DNA of 64,000 bases from Tatumella citrea. Lineage in GTDB: Bacteria > Pseudomonadota > Gammaproteobacteria > Enterobacterales > Enterobacteriaceae. The notes under the pieces are model-generated. The model saw only the letters and a list, made by a program, of their open reading frames with translations. It ran no database searches and was not told where the DNA came from. The translations under genes and the position numbers were made by a program. The DNA lies in contig NZ_CP015579.1 of NCBI RefSeq assembly GCF_002163585.1, positions 1,860,001 through 1,924,000 on the forward strand, written 5' to 3'. Below, piece by piece: positions 34,090-43,182 of this stretch (position 1 is its first letter; every line of letters starts with the position of its first letter).

Positions 34090-36447
34090 ATGGCAGAGCA
34101 TTGCATCACACAGGTTCTCAGTCACGGAATGACGGTTCGCCTGATCGAATCCCCCGGATTGTCTGCAGCCTCTGCCTGCCTGAGCACCGGTGCCGGTAGC
34201 TTTGATGAACCTGACCGCTGGCCCGGACTTGCCCATTTGCTGGAGCACCTATTATTTCAGTGTGGCCAGGAATTTCAGGGTGATCAGCGGCTGATGCCGT
34301 GGATTTCTGCCCGTCAGGGCAGAGTCAATGCAACCACCGGACTCTGTCAGACACTGTACTATTTCGACTGTGTGACAGATGATTTAGAGGGGGGGCTGGC
34401 CCGTTTACTGGATATGGTGAGTTCGCCATTGTTCAGTACGGAAACCGCCGAACGTGAGATCGGTGTTATTGATGCAGAATACCGGTTACTGAGCCAGCAA
34501 GCCCGCACGTTAATCACTGCCAGTTTTCATGATCTGGTTATTTCACCTGCAGTTTATCGCAGATTTATTGTCGGTAATCGTCACAGCCTGTCCGGGGATT
34601 TACCGGCACTGTTGCAGGCACTGAATGATTTCTTCCGGCAGCATTACCGCGCGGATAAACTGACTCTGACGATACGTGCGCCACTCTCACACGCTGTGAT
34701 GCAACAAATGCTGCAACGTCTGCTGCCACTGGCGGTGGCGGAACCCCCGGGTAGTTCTGACAGTGCTGTCACTACTGTTCGTTTACCCGTGTTGTCCCGG
34801 ACAGATTGCCCTGCACAGTTGCTGCAACTGTCCGGAGGTGTGCACCACTGCCTGGCGGTCGTCGTCGCTGATCCTGATGGTGAATTGCTGACGGCGGTTC
34901 CGTTGCTGCGGGCGTTTATAGAAGATGCCGCTCCCGGCTCTCTTCGCTATCACTGGACTAAGCAAGGGCTTTGCCGGGAGATGTCCTTAGAGCTGGTGAG
35001 TGCCGCAGCTGGCAGCTTGTGGCTGATGGTCCATCTGATACGTCCGGCGTCACTTCCTCTGCCGGCCGGTTTACTGACAGCCGCCTGGCAGCGATGGCTG
35101 CAGCAACTGACGGAATTATCTGCCGAACGGGTAGCTCACTACCGGCAACTGGCACAACGTCAGTTCTGTTTACTAAGCCCGATGGAACAAATTCGCAGGA
35201 TTGTCAGCGGCCAGGCAGTCTCTGAACAGCCCGTCAGGGCGCTGGCTCTGGCGTTACTGTCGCAGGTACCCAATGAATTACAGACCTGCGAGCAACTAAA
35301 CAGCGTGCCACGCAGTGTCTGCGGTTTTCCCTGTGTGACAGAATTACAGACTAATGGCAGTGAATCTGGCCGGTTAGCGGACAGCGACTTTATCTTTTAT
35401 CCGCAAACTCCCGCGGCTCCTGTTACGGCCGTACTTAACACCAGGCAGTCTCCACATGGATGGCAATATCTTCGTGCCCCGGGGCCTCAAATCCAAATCG
35501 TTATGCGCCCGGCACAGGGAACTGTTCTGACTCCGGCGCAGACAGCACAGCTGGAACAAGCCTTACAACCGGTATTCAGCCTGGTACGCCATGCCGGGGG
35601 TGAGGCTGCCGTTATTACCCTGCATGGAGTGTGCTGGTTAACCGTCTCGTTAGCTGATGCGACTGAAGCCGAAACCGTTTGCTGCTGGCTGGCAAAACTG
35701 TGGCCGACAGCTTTCTCTGCTACCGGTACGGATCCACAGCAGATTCTCATCCGCCGGTTGCTTTCTGAGTTTCCGGCGATGCTGGCATCCACAGCTGAAT
35801 ACCCGGACTGGTCCGGCGTCATACAGTGTAGCGACCAGCAACTGTTTCTACGGCTGAGTGATATTTTACAGCAAAGTCTGCCGGTATCGACATTGGCCGA
35901 AACATATCCGTTAACCGTCAGTACCGGGCGTTGCCAGCATCAGCCTGACACGCAGGGCGATAATGGCCTGTTGTTCTTTTTGCCATTGCCTGGTGGAGCA
36001 GAGGGTGACATTGTGGCAGCCAAAGCGTTGGCCGCGCTTTATCAGCCGGCATTTTATCACTGGCTACGTGAGGAACGTTCGGTAGGTTATGTTGTTTCCT
36101 GCCAGTATCAGCAGTTTGCCAATATTCCGGGGATTCTGTGTGCGTTACAGTCTCCGGAGTACGATTGCCACCAGCTTTCTTTGTGGTGCCAGCAATTTTT
36201 CAGCCGGATGAATTCAGCGTTAGCCACGCTTAAGAAGGCGCCTCAGGTCAATGTTCCCATGCCATTACACTCTGAGCCGTTAATTCTGCAGGCAATGGAA
36301 CAACTCTGTCCGGAAATTCGCAGTGCGGCGCAACCGGAGCAGCCAGAAATTCCGGCGCTGACCCGGCTTCTGGAACTGCATAATTACTGGATGGCGCATA
36401 CCGGCCAGGCAATTCAACTGAGTTGCGGTTTATTGCCGCAGGAATAA
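34090..36447 (+). CDS. pqqF: PQQ biosynthesis zinc protease PqqF
   Basis: A 785-residue M16 (pitrilysin-type) peptidase, thought to release the crosslinked Glu-Tyr unit from the modified PqqA peptide. The inverted zinc motif HLLEH occupies residues 49-53, and the third ligand lies in EREIGVIDAEYRLL. The remaining length has the usual degenerate M16 repeats, including LREERSVGYVVSC near the C-terminus. It is the last gene of the operon, typical of enterobacterial pqqABCDEF. Confidence 0.95.
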   Translation: MAEHCITQVLSHGMTVRLIESPGLSAASACLSTGAGSFDEPDRWPGLAHLLEHLLFQCGQEFQGDQRLMPWISARQGRVNATTGLCQTLYYFDCVTDDLEGGLARLLDMVSSPLFSTETAEREIGVIDAEYRLLSQQARTLITASFHDLVISPAVYRRFIVGNRHSLSGDLPALLQALNDFFRQHYRADKLTLTIRAPLSHAVMQQMLQRLLPLAVAEPPGSSDSAVTTVRLPVLSRTDCPAQLLQLSGGVHHCLAVVVADPDGELLTAVPLLRAFIEDAAPGSLRYHWTKQGLCREMSLELVSAAAGSLWLMVHLIRPASLPLPAGLLTAAWQRWLQQLTELSAERVAHYRQLAQRQFCLLSPMEQIRRIVSGQAVSEQPVRALALALLSQVPNELQTCEQLNSVPRSVCGFPCVTELQTNGSESGRLADSDFIFYPQTPAAPVTAVLNTRQSPHGWQYLRAPGPQIQIVMRPAQGTVLTPAQTAQLEQALQPVFSLVRHAGGEAAVITLHGVCWLTVSLADATEAETVCCWLAKLWPTAFSATGTDPQQILIRRLLSEFPAMLASTAEYPDWSGVIQCSDQQLFLRLSDILQQSLPVSTLAETYPLTVSTGRCQHQPDTQGDNGLLFFLPLPGGAEGDIVAAKALAALYQPAFYHWLREERSVGYVVSCQYQQFANIPGILCALQSPEYDCHQLSLWCQQFFSRMNSALATLKKAPQVNVPMPLHSEPLILQAMEQLCPEIRSAAQPEQPEIPALTRLLELHNYWMAHTGQAIQLSCGLLPQE

Positions 36448-36452
36448 ACATT

Positions 36453-36474
36453 CGGGCACCCGTCAGAGTGCCCG
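36453..36474. terminator. Hairpin between convergent pqqF and dld
   Basis: CGGGCAC/GTGCCCG is a 7-bp stem with an 8-base loop, 5 bases past the pqqF stop and 10 bases from the dld stop. There is no strong T tract on either strand. It is a likely shared transcript end. Confidence 0.55.
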
Positions 36475-36484
36475 GAGTGTTTAC

Positions 36485-38182
36485 TTACTCTGCCCAGAAT
36501 TTTTTACGACTGGTTTTACCAATGCCCGGGTTGCAGGTATTGGTCGGGTCCAGCTCACGCCAGTGCTGTGCATGGTCGCAGGAGGCATGATAAAGGTGAC
36601 CAACATTATGCTCTGCAGGGTAGCGGGCACCACGCTTTTCCAGGTAATCCATCACGTCCTGTTTAAATTTCTTCGCATCAACTCCCGCTTTAAGCACATA
36701 GTCCTGGTGGTTGACGAAGCAGAAAAAATGGCCGCAGCAGGAGTCAGCCTGAACCTGGGCTGCAAGATGTGGCGGCAGATCAATACGCCAGCGAGTGTCA
36801 TTCCGGCGTAAAGCAACATCGAAAGCAATCAGCCGTTCATTGGTGTTATAACCCAGATAATCACAGTAAGAGACTGTGCAGCCACCGACCGCAAAACGGA
36901 CCAGGAAGGCATCCGCCGCTTCCCGTTCATCACACAGGAAATACTCACCGGGACGATGGCTGAAAAACTCCTCCAGCAGGGCTGTCAGTTGCGCGGACTG
37001 GCGTTCTTCCACCTTGATCATCAGGTGATGAACGAAACGCTGGCGATAGGCCATAATTCGTGGGGCGACAAAAGCCGGAGTAATCTGGTTAAATCCCTGG
37101 ATCAGTTTGTCGACAAAATTATGTGGCAGTACCCGGGCATGTTTTACCCGCACATCCCAGCGTGCCTTATTGGCCATCAAGCCCGGCAGAGCCTGCGGTC
37201 CAAGTTTACGAATCGCCAGGAACATATGTTTGGCATAACGCAGTGTCAGGTCAAAAGCACCGGCATGGATATATTCAGCCTGCAGAGGTAACTCTTCCAT
37301 TTTTTCCAGCAGGAATTTACGCAGTGCAACCAGCTCGGTTTCATCATTACTGCCGATATAGAAAGTTTTGGTAGCTTCACTGGCTTCAAACGTGGGCAGA
37401 CGCGCTGCAAATACCACCAGTTTTCCGGCGCAACCGGCGCTGTCATGCAGATAGCGTTTGTCACCATTAAACCGTGCAGGAGAGGCCGATTCAGTGTCAC
37501 GCAGCTGTTCGGCGTAGTCATCTGCCCAGATTTTACCCTGCCAGTCATCAGCATCGCCGGTGGTATACTCGCGGGTTTCCAGGGCATTAATCATTCTTTC
37601 CGGCGTATCCCCCAGGTGAATACCCAGATGATTGACCAGCTCCAGCCTGCCGTCTTCAGTAATGCGGGCAAACAGTGATTTTTCGGTAAAGGCTGGTCCA
37701 CGACGGATCAGCGAACCCCCTGAGTTATTGCACAAACCACCGATCACCGATGCACCGATACATGAGGAACCAATGACCGAATGGGGTTCACGATGCAGGG
37801 GTTTCAGGGCATCTTCAAGTTCAGTCAGCGTGGTGCCCGGGAACGCAATCACCTGCTGGTGGTTGTCAATAATCTGGACGCCTTTAAGCAACCGGGTGCT
37901 GATGATCACAATATCACGATCATAGTCATTACCGTCCGGAGTTGAACCACCGGTAACGCCGGTATTAGAAGCCTGCATCAGAATAATTACATCTTCTGCA
38001 ACGCAGATTTCCAGCAGCTGCCAGAGTTGTAATAATGTCTGGGGAAGAGCGACAGCCAGTGCTTCGCCCTGGCCGATACGGAATCCTTTGGTGTAAAACG
38101 CTTTGTCATCTTCACTGACTAAAACCTGTTTCTCTCCCGCGATTTCATGCAGCTTGCGGATCAGCTCCTGACGGTTATTCAT
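36485..38182 (-). CDS. dld: Quinone-dependent D-lactate dehydrogenase Dld
   Basis: A peripheral membrane FAD enzyme oxidising D-lactate to pyruvate and passing electrons to quinone. The FAD-binding PCMH domain shows ILMQASNTGVTGGSTP, FPGTTLTELEDAL and HSVIGSSCIGASVIGGLCNNSGG. The C-terminal membrane-binding domain ends with PAEHNVGHLYHA and DPTNTCNPGIGKTS. At 565 residues it is like E. coli Dld (571). It has its own promoter in 38183-38484 and is convergent with pqqF. Confidence 0.95.
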   Translation of the reverse strand: MNNRQELIRKLHEIAGEKQVLVSEDDKAFYTKGFRIGQGEALAVALPQTLLQLWQLLEICVAEDVIILMQASNTGVTGGSTPDGNDYDRDIVIISTRLLKGVQIIDNHQQVIAFPGTTLTELEDALKPLHREPHSVIGSSCIGASVIGGLCNNSGGSLIRRGPAFTEKSLFARITEDGRLELVNHLGIHLGDTPERMINALETREYTTGDADDWQGKIWADDYAEQLRDTESASPARFNGDKRYLHDSAGCAGKLVVFAARLPTFEASEATKTFYIGSNDETELVALRKFLLEKMEELPLQAEYIHAGAFDLTLRYAKHMFLAIRKLGPQALPGLMANKARWDVRVKHARVLPHNFVDKLIQGFNQITPAFVAPRIMAYRQRFVHHLMIKVEERQSAQLTALLEEFFSHRPGEYFLCDEREAADAFLVRFAVGGCTVSYCDYLGYNTNERLIAFDVALRRNDTRWRIDLPPHLAAQVQADSCCGHFFCFVNHQDYVLKAGVDAKKFKQDVMDYLEKRGARYPAEHNVGHLYHASCDHAQHWRELDPTNTCNPGIGKTSRKKFWAE

Positions 38183-38484
38183 CTATCCTTTCTGCCTTTT
38201 ATTCTTCATTTTGCTTTGATGCCTGTGGACGGATTGAGGTGATACTGCGGAAAGCAGCGGCCCATAACGTTTCTGCGGATGCAGTGCGATAGCGTTATGG
38301 ATCACCAATATATGAAAGCGCTTTTTTCACCGGGAAGAAAGGGGCGGAATAAAAAAAACTTATCAGGCTGACAGAATATCTCTGAGATAGCACAAAAGTG
38401 TGCAAATGGTGATGCCAACGGGGGGAGATTAAAACAACTTGTTTACATTTCTGAGCGGAGAACCGGAGAGGAAGTGCGGCAGAA
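38183..38484. other. Intergenic region between dld and nfsB
   Basis: No gene was found. It holds the dld promoter and two small symmetric elements: CCATAACG/CGTTATGG (38262-38300, 23-base spacer) and the 10-bp palindrome AAAGCGCTTT (38315-38324). The former could be a dld operator, but the regulator is unknown. Confidence 0.45.
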
Positions 38485-38507
38485 TTCCCCTGCAGGAAGC
38501 AGGGGAA
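38485..38507 (-). terminator. Hairpin after nfsB
   Basis: TTCCCCTGC/GCAGGGGAA is a perfect 9-bp stem with a 5-base loop, just past the nfsB stop. On the minus strand only two T residues follow, so it is a weak terminator. Confidence 0.5.
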
Positions 38508-38513
38508 ACAGGA

Positions 38514-39158
38514 TTACAGTTCAGTAATCACATCCTGCTCACTGAAACGAGATTTAGGCAGTGACGCATTGAAGTCTTTTTCGCTGTTAAAACCTACTGA
38601 AGCCACGACCAGGCTGTGCAGACCTTTCTCTTTCAGTCCCAGCACTTCATCCATTTTTTCAGGGTCAAAACCTTCAATCGGAGTTGCATTCAGCCCAAGG
38701 GAGGCCGCACCCAGCAGCAGAAAACCAAGAGAAATATACGCCTGGCGCTCCAGCCAGTGGCGCTGGTACTGTTCATTGCCGGTAAAGGCAGCAACATATT
38801 GACGGCGACCATTATCATTAGCATCGCCACTGGCCTGGTCTTTAAACCGGCCATCTTTGGTTTCCTGAGAGTGAACGGCAGCAAGGTGTTGCTCATCTAA
38901 CTGGTCAACTGTCGCAAACACCACGACCATCGCGGCATTTTGTACTTTGGCCGCGTTAAATTCACGAATGCCTGGTAAAATCTGCGCTTTACCTTCATCG
39001 CTGGTGACGACAAAAAAGTGCCAGGGTTGCAGATTCAGTGATGAAGGGCTGTAACGTAACAGGTCCAGCAGTTGCTGGTGTTGTTCTGCCGTCAGTTTTT
39101 TCTCTGAATCGTAGGCTTTTGTGGTGAAACGCTGTTTAGCAACCTCAACAATATTCAT
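38514..39158 (-). CDS. nfsB: Oxygen-insensitive NAD(P)H nitroreductase NfsB
   Basis: An FMN-dependent cytoplasmic nitroreductase/dihydropteridine reductase. The 214-residue product shares the FMN-binding and dimer motifs LRYSPSSLNLQPWHFFVV, GFLLLGAASLGLNATPIEGFD and KEKGLHSLVV with E. coli NfsB. I start at the ATG at 39158 (MNIVEVAKQRF), which has GAGGTGG upstream; a GTG three codons earlier is less likely. It is a single gene between dld and the TRIC-family gene. Confidence 0.92.
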   Translation of the reverse strand: MNIVEVAKQRFTTKAYDSEKKLTAEQHQQLLDLLRYSPSSLNLQPWHFFVVTSDEGKAQILPGIREFNAAKVQNAAMVVVFATVDQLDEQHLAAVHSQETKDGRFKDQASGDANDNGRRQYVAAFTGNEQYQRHWLERQAYISLGFLLLGAASLGLNATPIEGFDPEKMDEVLGLKEKGLHSLVVASVGFNSEKDFNASLPKSRFSEQDVITEL

Positions 39159-39287
39159 CTGAACCACCTCTTAAATTTCAAATATCTGAAAGGGATAAAA
39201 ATAGTGGCGCTAAACTAACAACTTCAAAACAAGACGACCAGTCTAATTAGCCGCTCCGGCACTAAAGGTTAAAGCCAGCCGCCCGGG

Positions 39288-39905
39288 CTAGAAATATTTA
39301 TTGGCGATCGTCTTTAGCGTAATGTTGTACTTAAGCGACAGTAGTCTGATCAGAGTACAAACCACGATAGAGATCCAGATACTGTATTGCTCAGGGATAA
39401 TTCCCGCAGACCCCAGCAGTTCGATTCCTGCCCCGATCAATGCAGCGCTGGCATAAATTTCTTTGGTGAAAATCACCGGAGTTTTTCCGACCAGCACATC
39501 ACGCAAACAACCGCCGCCAACGGCACTAATACAGCCCATCAGAATTGAGAATTCGACATTTCCGGTATAAAGCCAGGCTTTATTGGCACCAAAGGCGGCA
39601 AAAAAGCCGAGACCCAGAGCATCAAAGAACATGGCCGGCTTTTCGAAGGAAAACACCAGTTTCTGGAAATAAGAGAGCAGGGTAATCGCCAGGATAACGC
39701 AGCCAAAATATTCAATATTAACCAGACCGGCCGGAGGGGTGGCACCCAGACAGAGATCACGGATACATCCGCCGCCAATAGCAGTGACAAATGACAGTGC
39801 GAAAACACCGAACAAATCAAAACGGTTTCTGACACCGACTGTTGCGCCACTCAGTGCAAACACAAAAGTACCAAACAGATCGATGAAATGTAAAAGTAAG
39901 CTCAT
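39288..39905 (-). CDS. TRIC-type cation channel family protein (UPF0126)
   Basis: A 205-residue inner-membrane protein with seven predicted helices in two homologous halves. Each half carries the family signature: GGGCIRDLCLG in the first and GGGCLRDVLVG in the second. It belongs to the same family as E. coli YicG and the prokaryotic TRIC channels, which conduct monovalent cations. Whether this is the yicG orthologue is unclear. It is a single gene, divergent from yddG across a 358-base gap. Confidence 0.85.
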   Translation of the reverse strand: MSLLLHFIDLFGTFVFALSGATVGVRNRFDLFGVFALSFVTAIGGGCIRDLCLGATPPAGLVNIEYFGCVILAITLLSYFQKLVFSFEKPAMFFDALGLGFFAAFGANKAWLYTGNVEFSILMGCISAVGGGCLRDVLVGKTPVIFTKEIYASAALIGAGIELLGSAGIIPEQYSIWISIVVCTLIRLLSLKYNITLKTIANKYF

Positions 39906-40263
39906 AAGTTCTCAGTAAACAGGGCTGCGGATGAGTTGGCCGGGCTTACCGGCAGCACCGGCCTGCCAGCCAGCGCAGGCACAATAAAGGTTTCGGCCCG
40001 GCAGCGCAATCCTTTCAACACCGGCCTTATCCCTGCCTTAACTGGCTCTCAGAGGATTTTGCCGGGAGCCCCTGCAATGATTAACTTAGTGGTAACAAAA
40101 CTACCATGAAAAGCGTGACAGCCGTTCAGGCGGCAGATACTCTGGTGCACCTGTGAAATTTACTTATTCTTTCTGCCCCCGCAGTCGCGCCGGTCTGTGC
40201 AGGCTGGCTATTGCTGATAGTCTTCCGGGTTATGGTAAGAGTTTTGAATGATGAGAATGATTA
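39906..40263. other. Intergenic region between the TRIC-family gene and yddG
   Basis: 358 bases without a recognisable gene. The left half is GC-rich, with several short CCGGC repeats; the right half has the yddG promoter. No terminator, tRNA or known operator was identified. Confidence 0.45.
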
Positions 40264-41169
40264 ATGAGTTCTGCTAAAGCGACCCTGATTGGCTTAGCCG
40301 CCATTGTGCTGTGGAGTGCTAATGTCGGTTTAATAAAACATGTCAGTGAAGGTTTTGGTGCAGTGGGCGGTGCCGCTCTGATTTATACCTGTAGTTCTCT
40401 GGTTCTGCTCTTCACGGCGGGTTTTCCGAATCTGAAAGCTTTTCCACGCCGCTATTTACTGACAGGCCCAGTATTGTTCGTGAGCTATGAAGTCTGTTTG
40501 TCGCTGTCGCTGGGTTTTTCTCAGAATGCTCAACAGGCTATTGAAGTGGGTATGGTGAATTACCTGTGGCCTGCAATGACGGTGGTATTAGGTATTATCG
40601 TTAACCGGCAACGGGTTCACTGGATGATTATCCCGGGGATTGTGGTTTCACTGGCGGGCATTTTACTGGTGCTTTCGGGTGATAAACCGCTGTCATTACA
40701 ACAAATCATCGCTAATATCAGTATCAACCCACTGAGTTATGGTCTGGCATTTGCCGGAGCGATTATCTGGGCTGTTTACTGTGCCGTGACGCAAAAACTT
40801 GCCAACGGTAATAACGGGATAACCTTCTTTTTTATTCTCACTGCCGTGACACTGTGGGTGAAATACCTGTTTACTCAGGATGCCGGTTTCAGTTTTTCTG
40901 TGCCTTCCACCATCAGTCTGGTTCTGGCGGCCCTGGCGATGGGGCTGGGTTACGGAGCATGGAATATTGGTATTTTGCGCGGTAATGCCAGCCTGCTGGC
41001 CACTGTTTCCTATTTTATTCCGGTACTTTCGTCATTACTGGCATCGATGATGCTGCGTTCAGCACTGACACTCTCTTTCTGGCAAGGTACTGCGATGGTT
41101 TGCCTGGGTTCACTGGTTTGCTGGCTGGCAACCAGAACTGCAGGCAAAAGAAGATCAGCCACTGCCTGA
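40264..41169 (+). CDS. yddG: Aromatic amino acid exporter YddG
   Basis: A 301-residue DMT-superfamily exporter with ten helices, exporting aromatic amino acids and related compounds across the inner membrane. KATLIGLAAIVLWSANVGLI, QAIEVGMVNYLWPAMTVV, INPLSYGLAFAGAIIWAVYC and SFWQGTAMVCLGSLVCWLATR match E. coli YddG along its length. The ribosome site is weak. The GST gene starts 44 bases after the stop, so the two may be co-transcribed. Confidence 0.92.
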   Translation: MSSAKATLIGLAAIVLWSANVGLIKHVSEGFGAVGGAALIYTCSSLVLLFTAGFPNLKAFPRRYLLTGPVLFVSYEVCLSLSLGFSQNAQQAIEVGMVNYLWPAMTVVLGIIVNRQRVHWMIIPGIVVSLAGILLVLSGDKPLSLQQIIANISINPLSYGLAFAGAIIWAVYCAVTQKLANGNNGITFFFILTAVTLWVKYLFTQDAGFSFSVPSTISLVLAALAMGLGYGAWNIGILRGNASLLATVSYFIPVLSSLLASMMLRSALTLSFWQGTAMVCLGSLVCWLATRTAGKRRSATA

Positions 41170-41213
41170 AAATAGCAGTGAATTATGTAATTTCTGGTTG
41201 TCCGGAGGCTGTA

Positions 41214-41852
41214 ATGATTGAAATCTGGGGACGTAAAACCTCGTCCAATGTTCAGGCCGTCATGTGGGCGGTAGCTGAGTTAGAGCAGCACTACAAACGT
41301 TATGATATCGGCCACCGGTTTGGTGGTAATGATACTCCCGAATTTCTTGCCATGAATCCCAATGGCACCGTGCCGGTGATAAAAGTAAATGGCGGCGAAC
41401 CGGTGTGGGAGAGCGGGGCAATTCTGCGCTATCTGGCCTCACTTTACGGTGATGGCAAATTCTGGCCGGAAAAACCGTCGCAACGTTGTATCGTTGATCA
41501 GTGGGCAGAATGGTCAAAAATTAATATTGCGCTGAATTTTACTGCGCCGGTTTTTTGGGTACTGGTGCGCACACCTGCGGAACAACGCAATATCCAGGCA
41601 CTGACTGCCGGTGTTCAGAAACTGGTCCATTTTCTGAAAATTGCAGAACAGCAACTGAGTAAACATCAATATCTGGCCGGGCCAAATCTGACACTGGCAG
41701 ATATTCAGTTCGGACACACACTGTACCGCTATTTCGATCTGGATTTTCAGCGCCCCGAACTTCCTGCGCTGGCCGCTTACTATCAACGTATGACCGAACG
41801 TCCGGCTTACCGTGCACATGTCATGGTAAGCTACGAAGAACTGCGTGCCTGA
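41214..41852 (+). CDS. Glutathione S-transferase family protein
   Basis: A 212-residue cytosolic protein. The N-terminal thioredoxin-like domain runs about 1-80 (MIEIWGRKTSSNVQAVMWA, MNPNGTVPVIKV, VWESGAILRYLA with the Glu-Ser glutathione contact). The helical domain follows (LAGPNLTLADIQFG). GGAGG precedes the ATG at 41214, deciding the start. It is theta/beta-like in appearance. The substrate is unknown. Confidence 0.88.
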   Translation: MIEIWGRKTSSNVQAVMWAVAELEQHYKRYDIGHRFGGNDTPEFLAMNPNGTVPVIKVNGGEPVWESGAILRYLASLYGDGKFWPEKPSQRCIVDQWAEWSKINIALNFTAPVFWVLVRTPAEQRNIQALTAGVQKLVHFLKIAEQQLSKHQYLAGPNLTLADIQFGHTLYRYFDLDFQRPELPALAAYYQRMTERPAYRAHVMVSYEELRA

Positions 41853-42048
41853 ACCGCATCCGGCCGTCGTTCCGGCGGCCAAGCGCGGCTCTGTTTTTTC
41901 CTGAATTTCCCCTCTGACCTTAGCAAATAGCAAGTAAGCAGTTGTCTGCATTTCGCTCAAATGAGACTAACTCGCATTTTTGGCTTTCCATTCTGAATTA
42001 AACTCTATTACTCTTTGCTTCATAAGATTATTAAACAAGGAGTCAACA

Positions 42049-42948
42049 ATGCTGAAAAATCAGCTGCGTTATGACGATGTTATCTTTACGTTGCCTCTCA
42101 CTGACTGGGCAGGGGGAGATAACTTCAGCAGCCAGGCATTGTCAGCGCTGGAGCAAGGTTCGGTACTCAGCCTGCCTCAGCTCGGTTTTCCGCTGACCGA
42201 CGAAGAACAGTTGCGATTAAGGGAAGAAACTGTTGAACCTGGACGTAAAAATATCAGTTACCGGGCACAAAGCGATCAACTGTTTGGTGTGGCAAATAAG
42301 GCCGATGAGCCGGTGATCCGTGGATTGTTGCAACGTCATTATCAGGCCTGCAACCAGCTGATCTCCAGCCTGCTCCCGGCCTATGTCCCTGTGTTGCATA
42401 CCCCGATCAATACATTACGGGTGCATCCGGTAGCGGTCTGGAAAAAGGGCAGCTCATGGCGAAAAGATGACAGCCGTCTGCATGTGGATGCTTTCCCTTC
42501 ACGCCCTATTCAGGGTCAGCGGATATTAAGGATCTTCACCAATATTAACCCTAATGGTGAGTCTCGTGTCTGGCGCGTCGGAGAGCCGTTTCCGTCACTG
42601 GCTAAACATTTCCTGCCACAGGTTGGGCGTTACCACGCACTGAGCAGCTGGGTTCAGCAAAAACTGGGTATCACTAAGAGTTACCGGACCCGTTATGATT
42701 ATATTATGCTGGGTCTGCACGATGCTATGAAGGCAGATACGGATTACCAGAAATCCGGACTCCAGCTTGAAGTTCAGTTTCCGCCGGGCAGCAGTTGGAT
42801 CTGCTTTTCAGACCAGACGCCTCATGCGGCAATGTCGGGGCAGTTTATGCTGGAGCAAACCTTTTTGTTACCTGCTAAAGATATGGTTAACCCACAGTAT
42901 TCGCCATTGCGTACCCTCGAAGCGATGCTGGGCAAATCGTTAATCTGA
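42049..42948 (+). CDS. kdoO: Kdo 3-hydroxylase (KdoO)
   Basis: An Fe(II)/2-oxoglutarate-dependent dioxygenase that converts Kdo to Ko in the inner core of lipopolysaccharide, known from Yersinia and Burkholderia. The 299-residue product has the iron-binding HVD (RLHVDAFPSRP) and the distal His (TPHAAMSGQF) of this family, and LRIFTNINPNGESRVWRVGEPF. AAGGAG precedes the ATG at 42049. No signal peptide is visible, in line with action on the inner-membrane cytosolic face. A strong hairpin follows the gene. Confidence 0.88.
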   Translation: MLKNQLRYDDVIFTLPLTDWAGGDNFSSQALSALEQGSVLSLPQLGFPLTDEEQLRLREETVEPGRKNISYRAQSDQLFGVANKADEPVIRGLLQRHYQACNQLISSLLPAYVPVLHTPINTLRVHPVAVWKKGSSWRKDDSRLHVDAFPSRPIQGQRILRIFTNINPNGESRVWRVGEPFPSLAKHFLPQVGRYHALSSWVQQKLGITKSYRTRYDYIMLGLHDAMKADTDYQKSGLQLEVQFPPGSSWICFSDQTPHAAMSGQFMLEQTFLLPAKDMVNPQYSPLRTLEAMLGKSLI

Positions 42949-42950
42949 AT

Positions 42951-42984
42951 CCAAAGGGGCGGCGGTGTTTCGCCGACCCTTTGG
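42951..42984 (+). terminator. Strong hairpin after kdoO
   Basis: CCAAAGGG/CCCTTTGG continues into CGGCG/CGCCG with one mismatch, 13 paired bases in all, 2 bases past the stop. No immediate T tract follows, though TTTTTT occurs at 42999-43004. Confidence 0.6.
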
Positions 42985-43096
42985 CATAATAACTTACTGT
43001 TTTTTCACTGACTGTCCTGTTCTGCTGCTATCTTCTGGCGCGGTTTTTAGTCGTGACCACTATCCACTTCCTTGCTCTTTTCCGACATCATTTGTT

Positions 43097-43136
43097 TTGT
43101 CATAAAAATTACATATTTAGTTCACCTGTCTGACAT
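43097..43136 (+). promoter_or_regulatory. Pho box-like tandem repeat (PhoB site)
   Basis: Four 7-base units at 11-bp period: TTGTCAT, ATTACAT, AGTTCAC and CTGACAT. They are separated by 4-base, mostly AT-rich spacers (AAAA, ATTT, CTGT). This is the layout of PhoB half-sites (CTGTCAT-like). CA at positions 5-6 is kept in all four. It ends 46 bp before the ABC ATPase gene. Phosphate-starvation control is inferred. Confidence 0.65.
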
Positions 43137-43182
43137 CAGATACGCGTAGCCTGGCTGCGTATGTTTTTAGTCGGATATCTTT

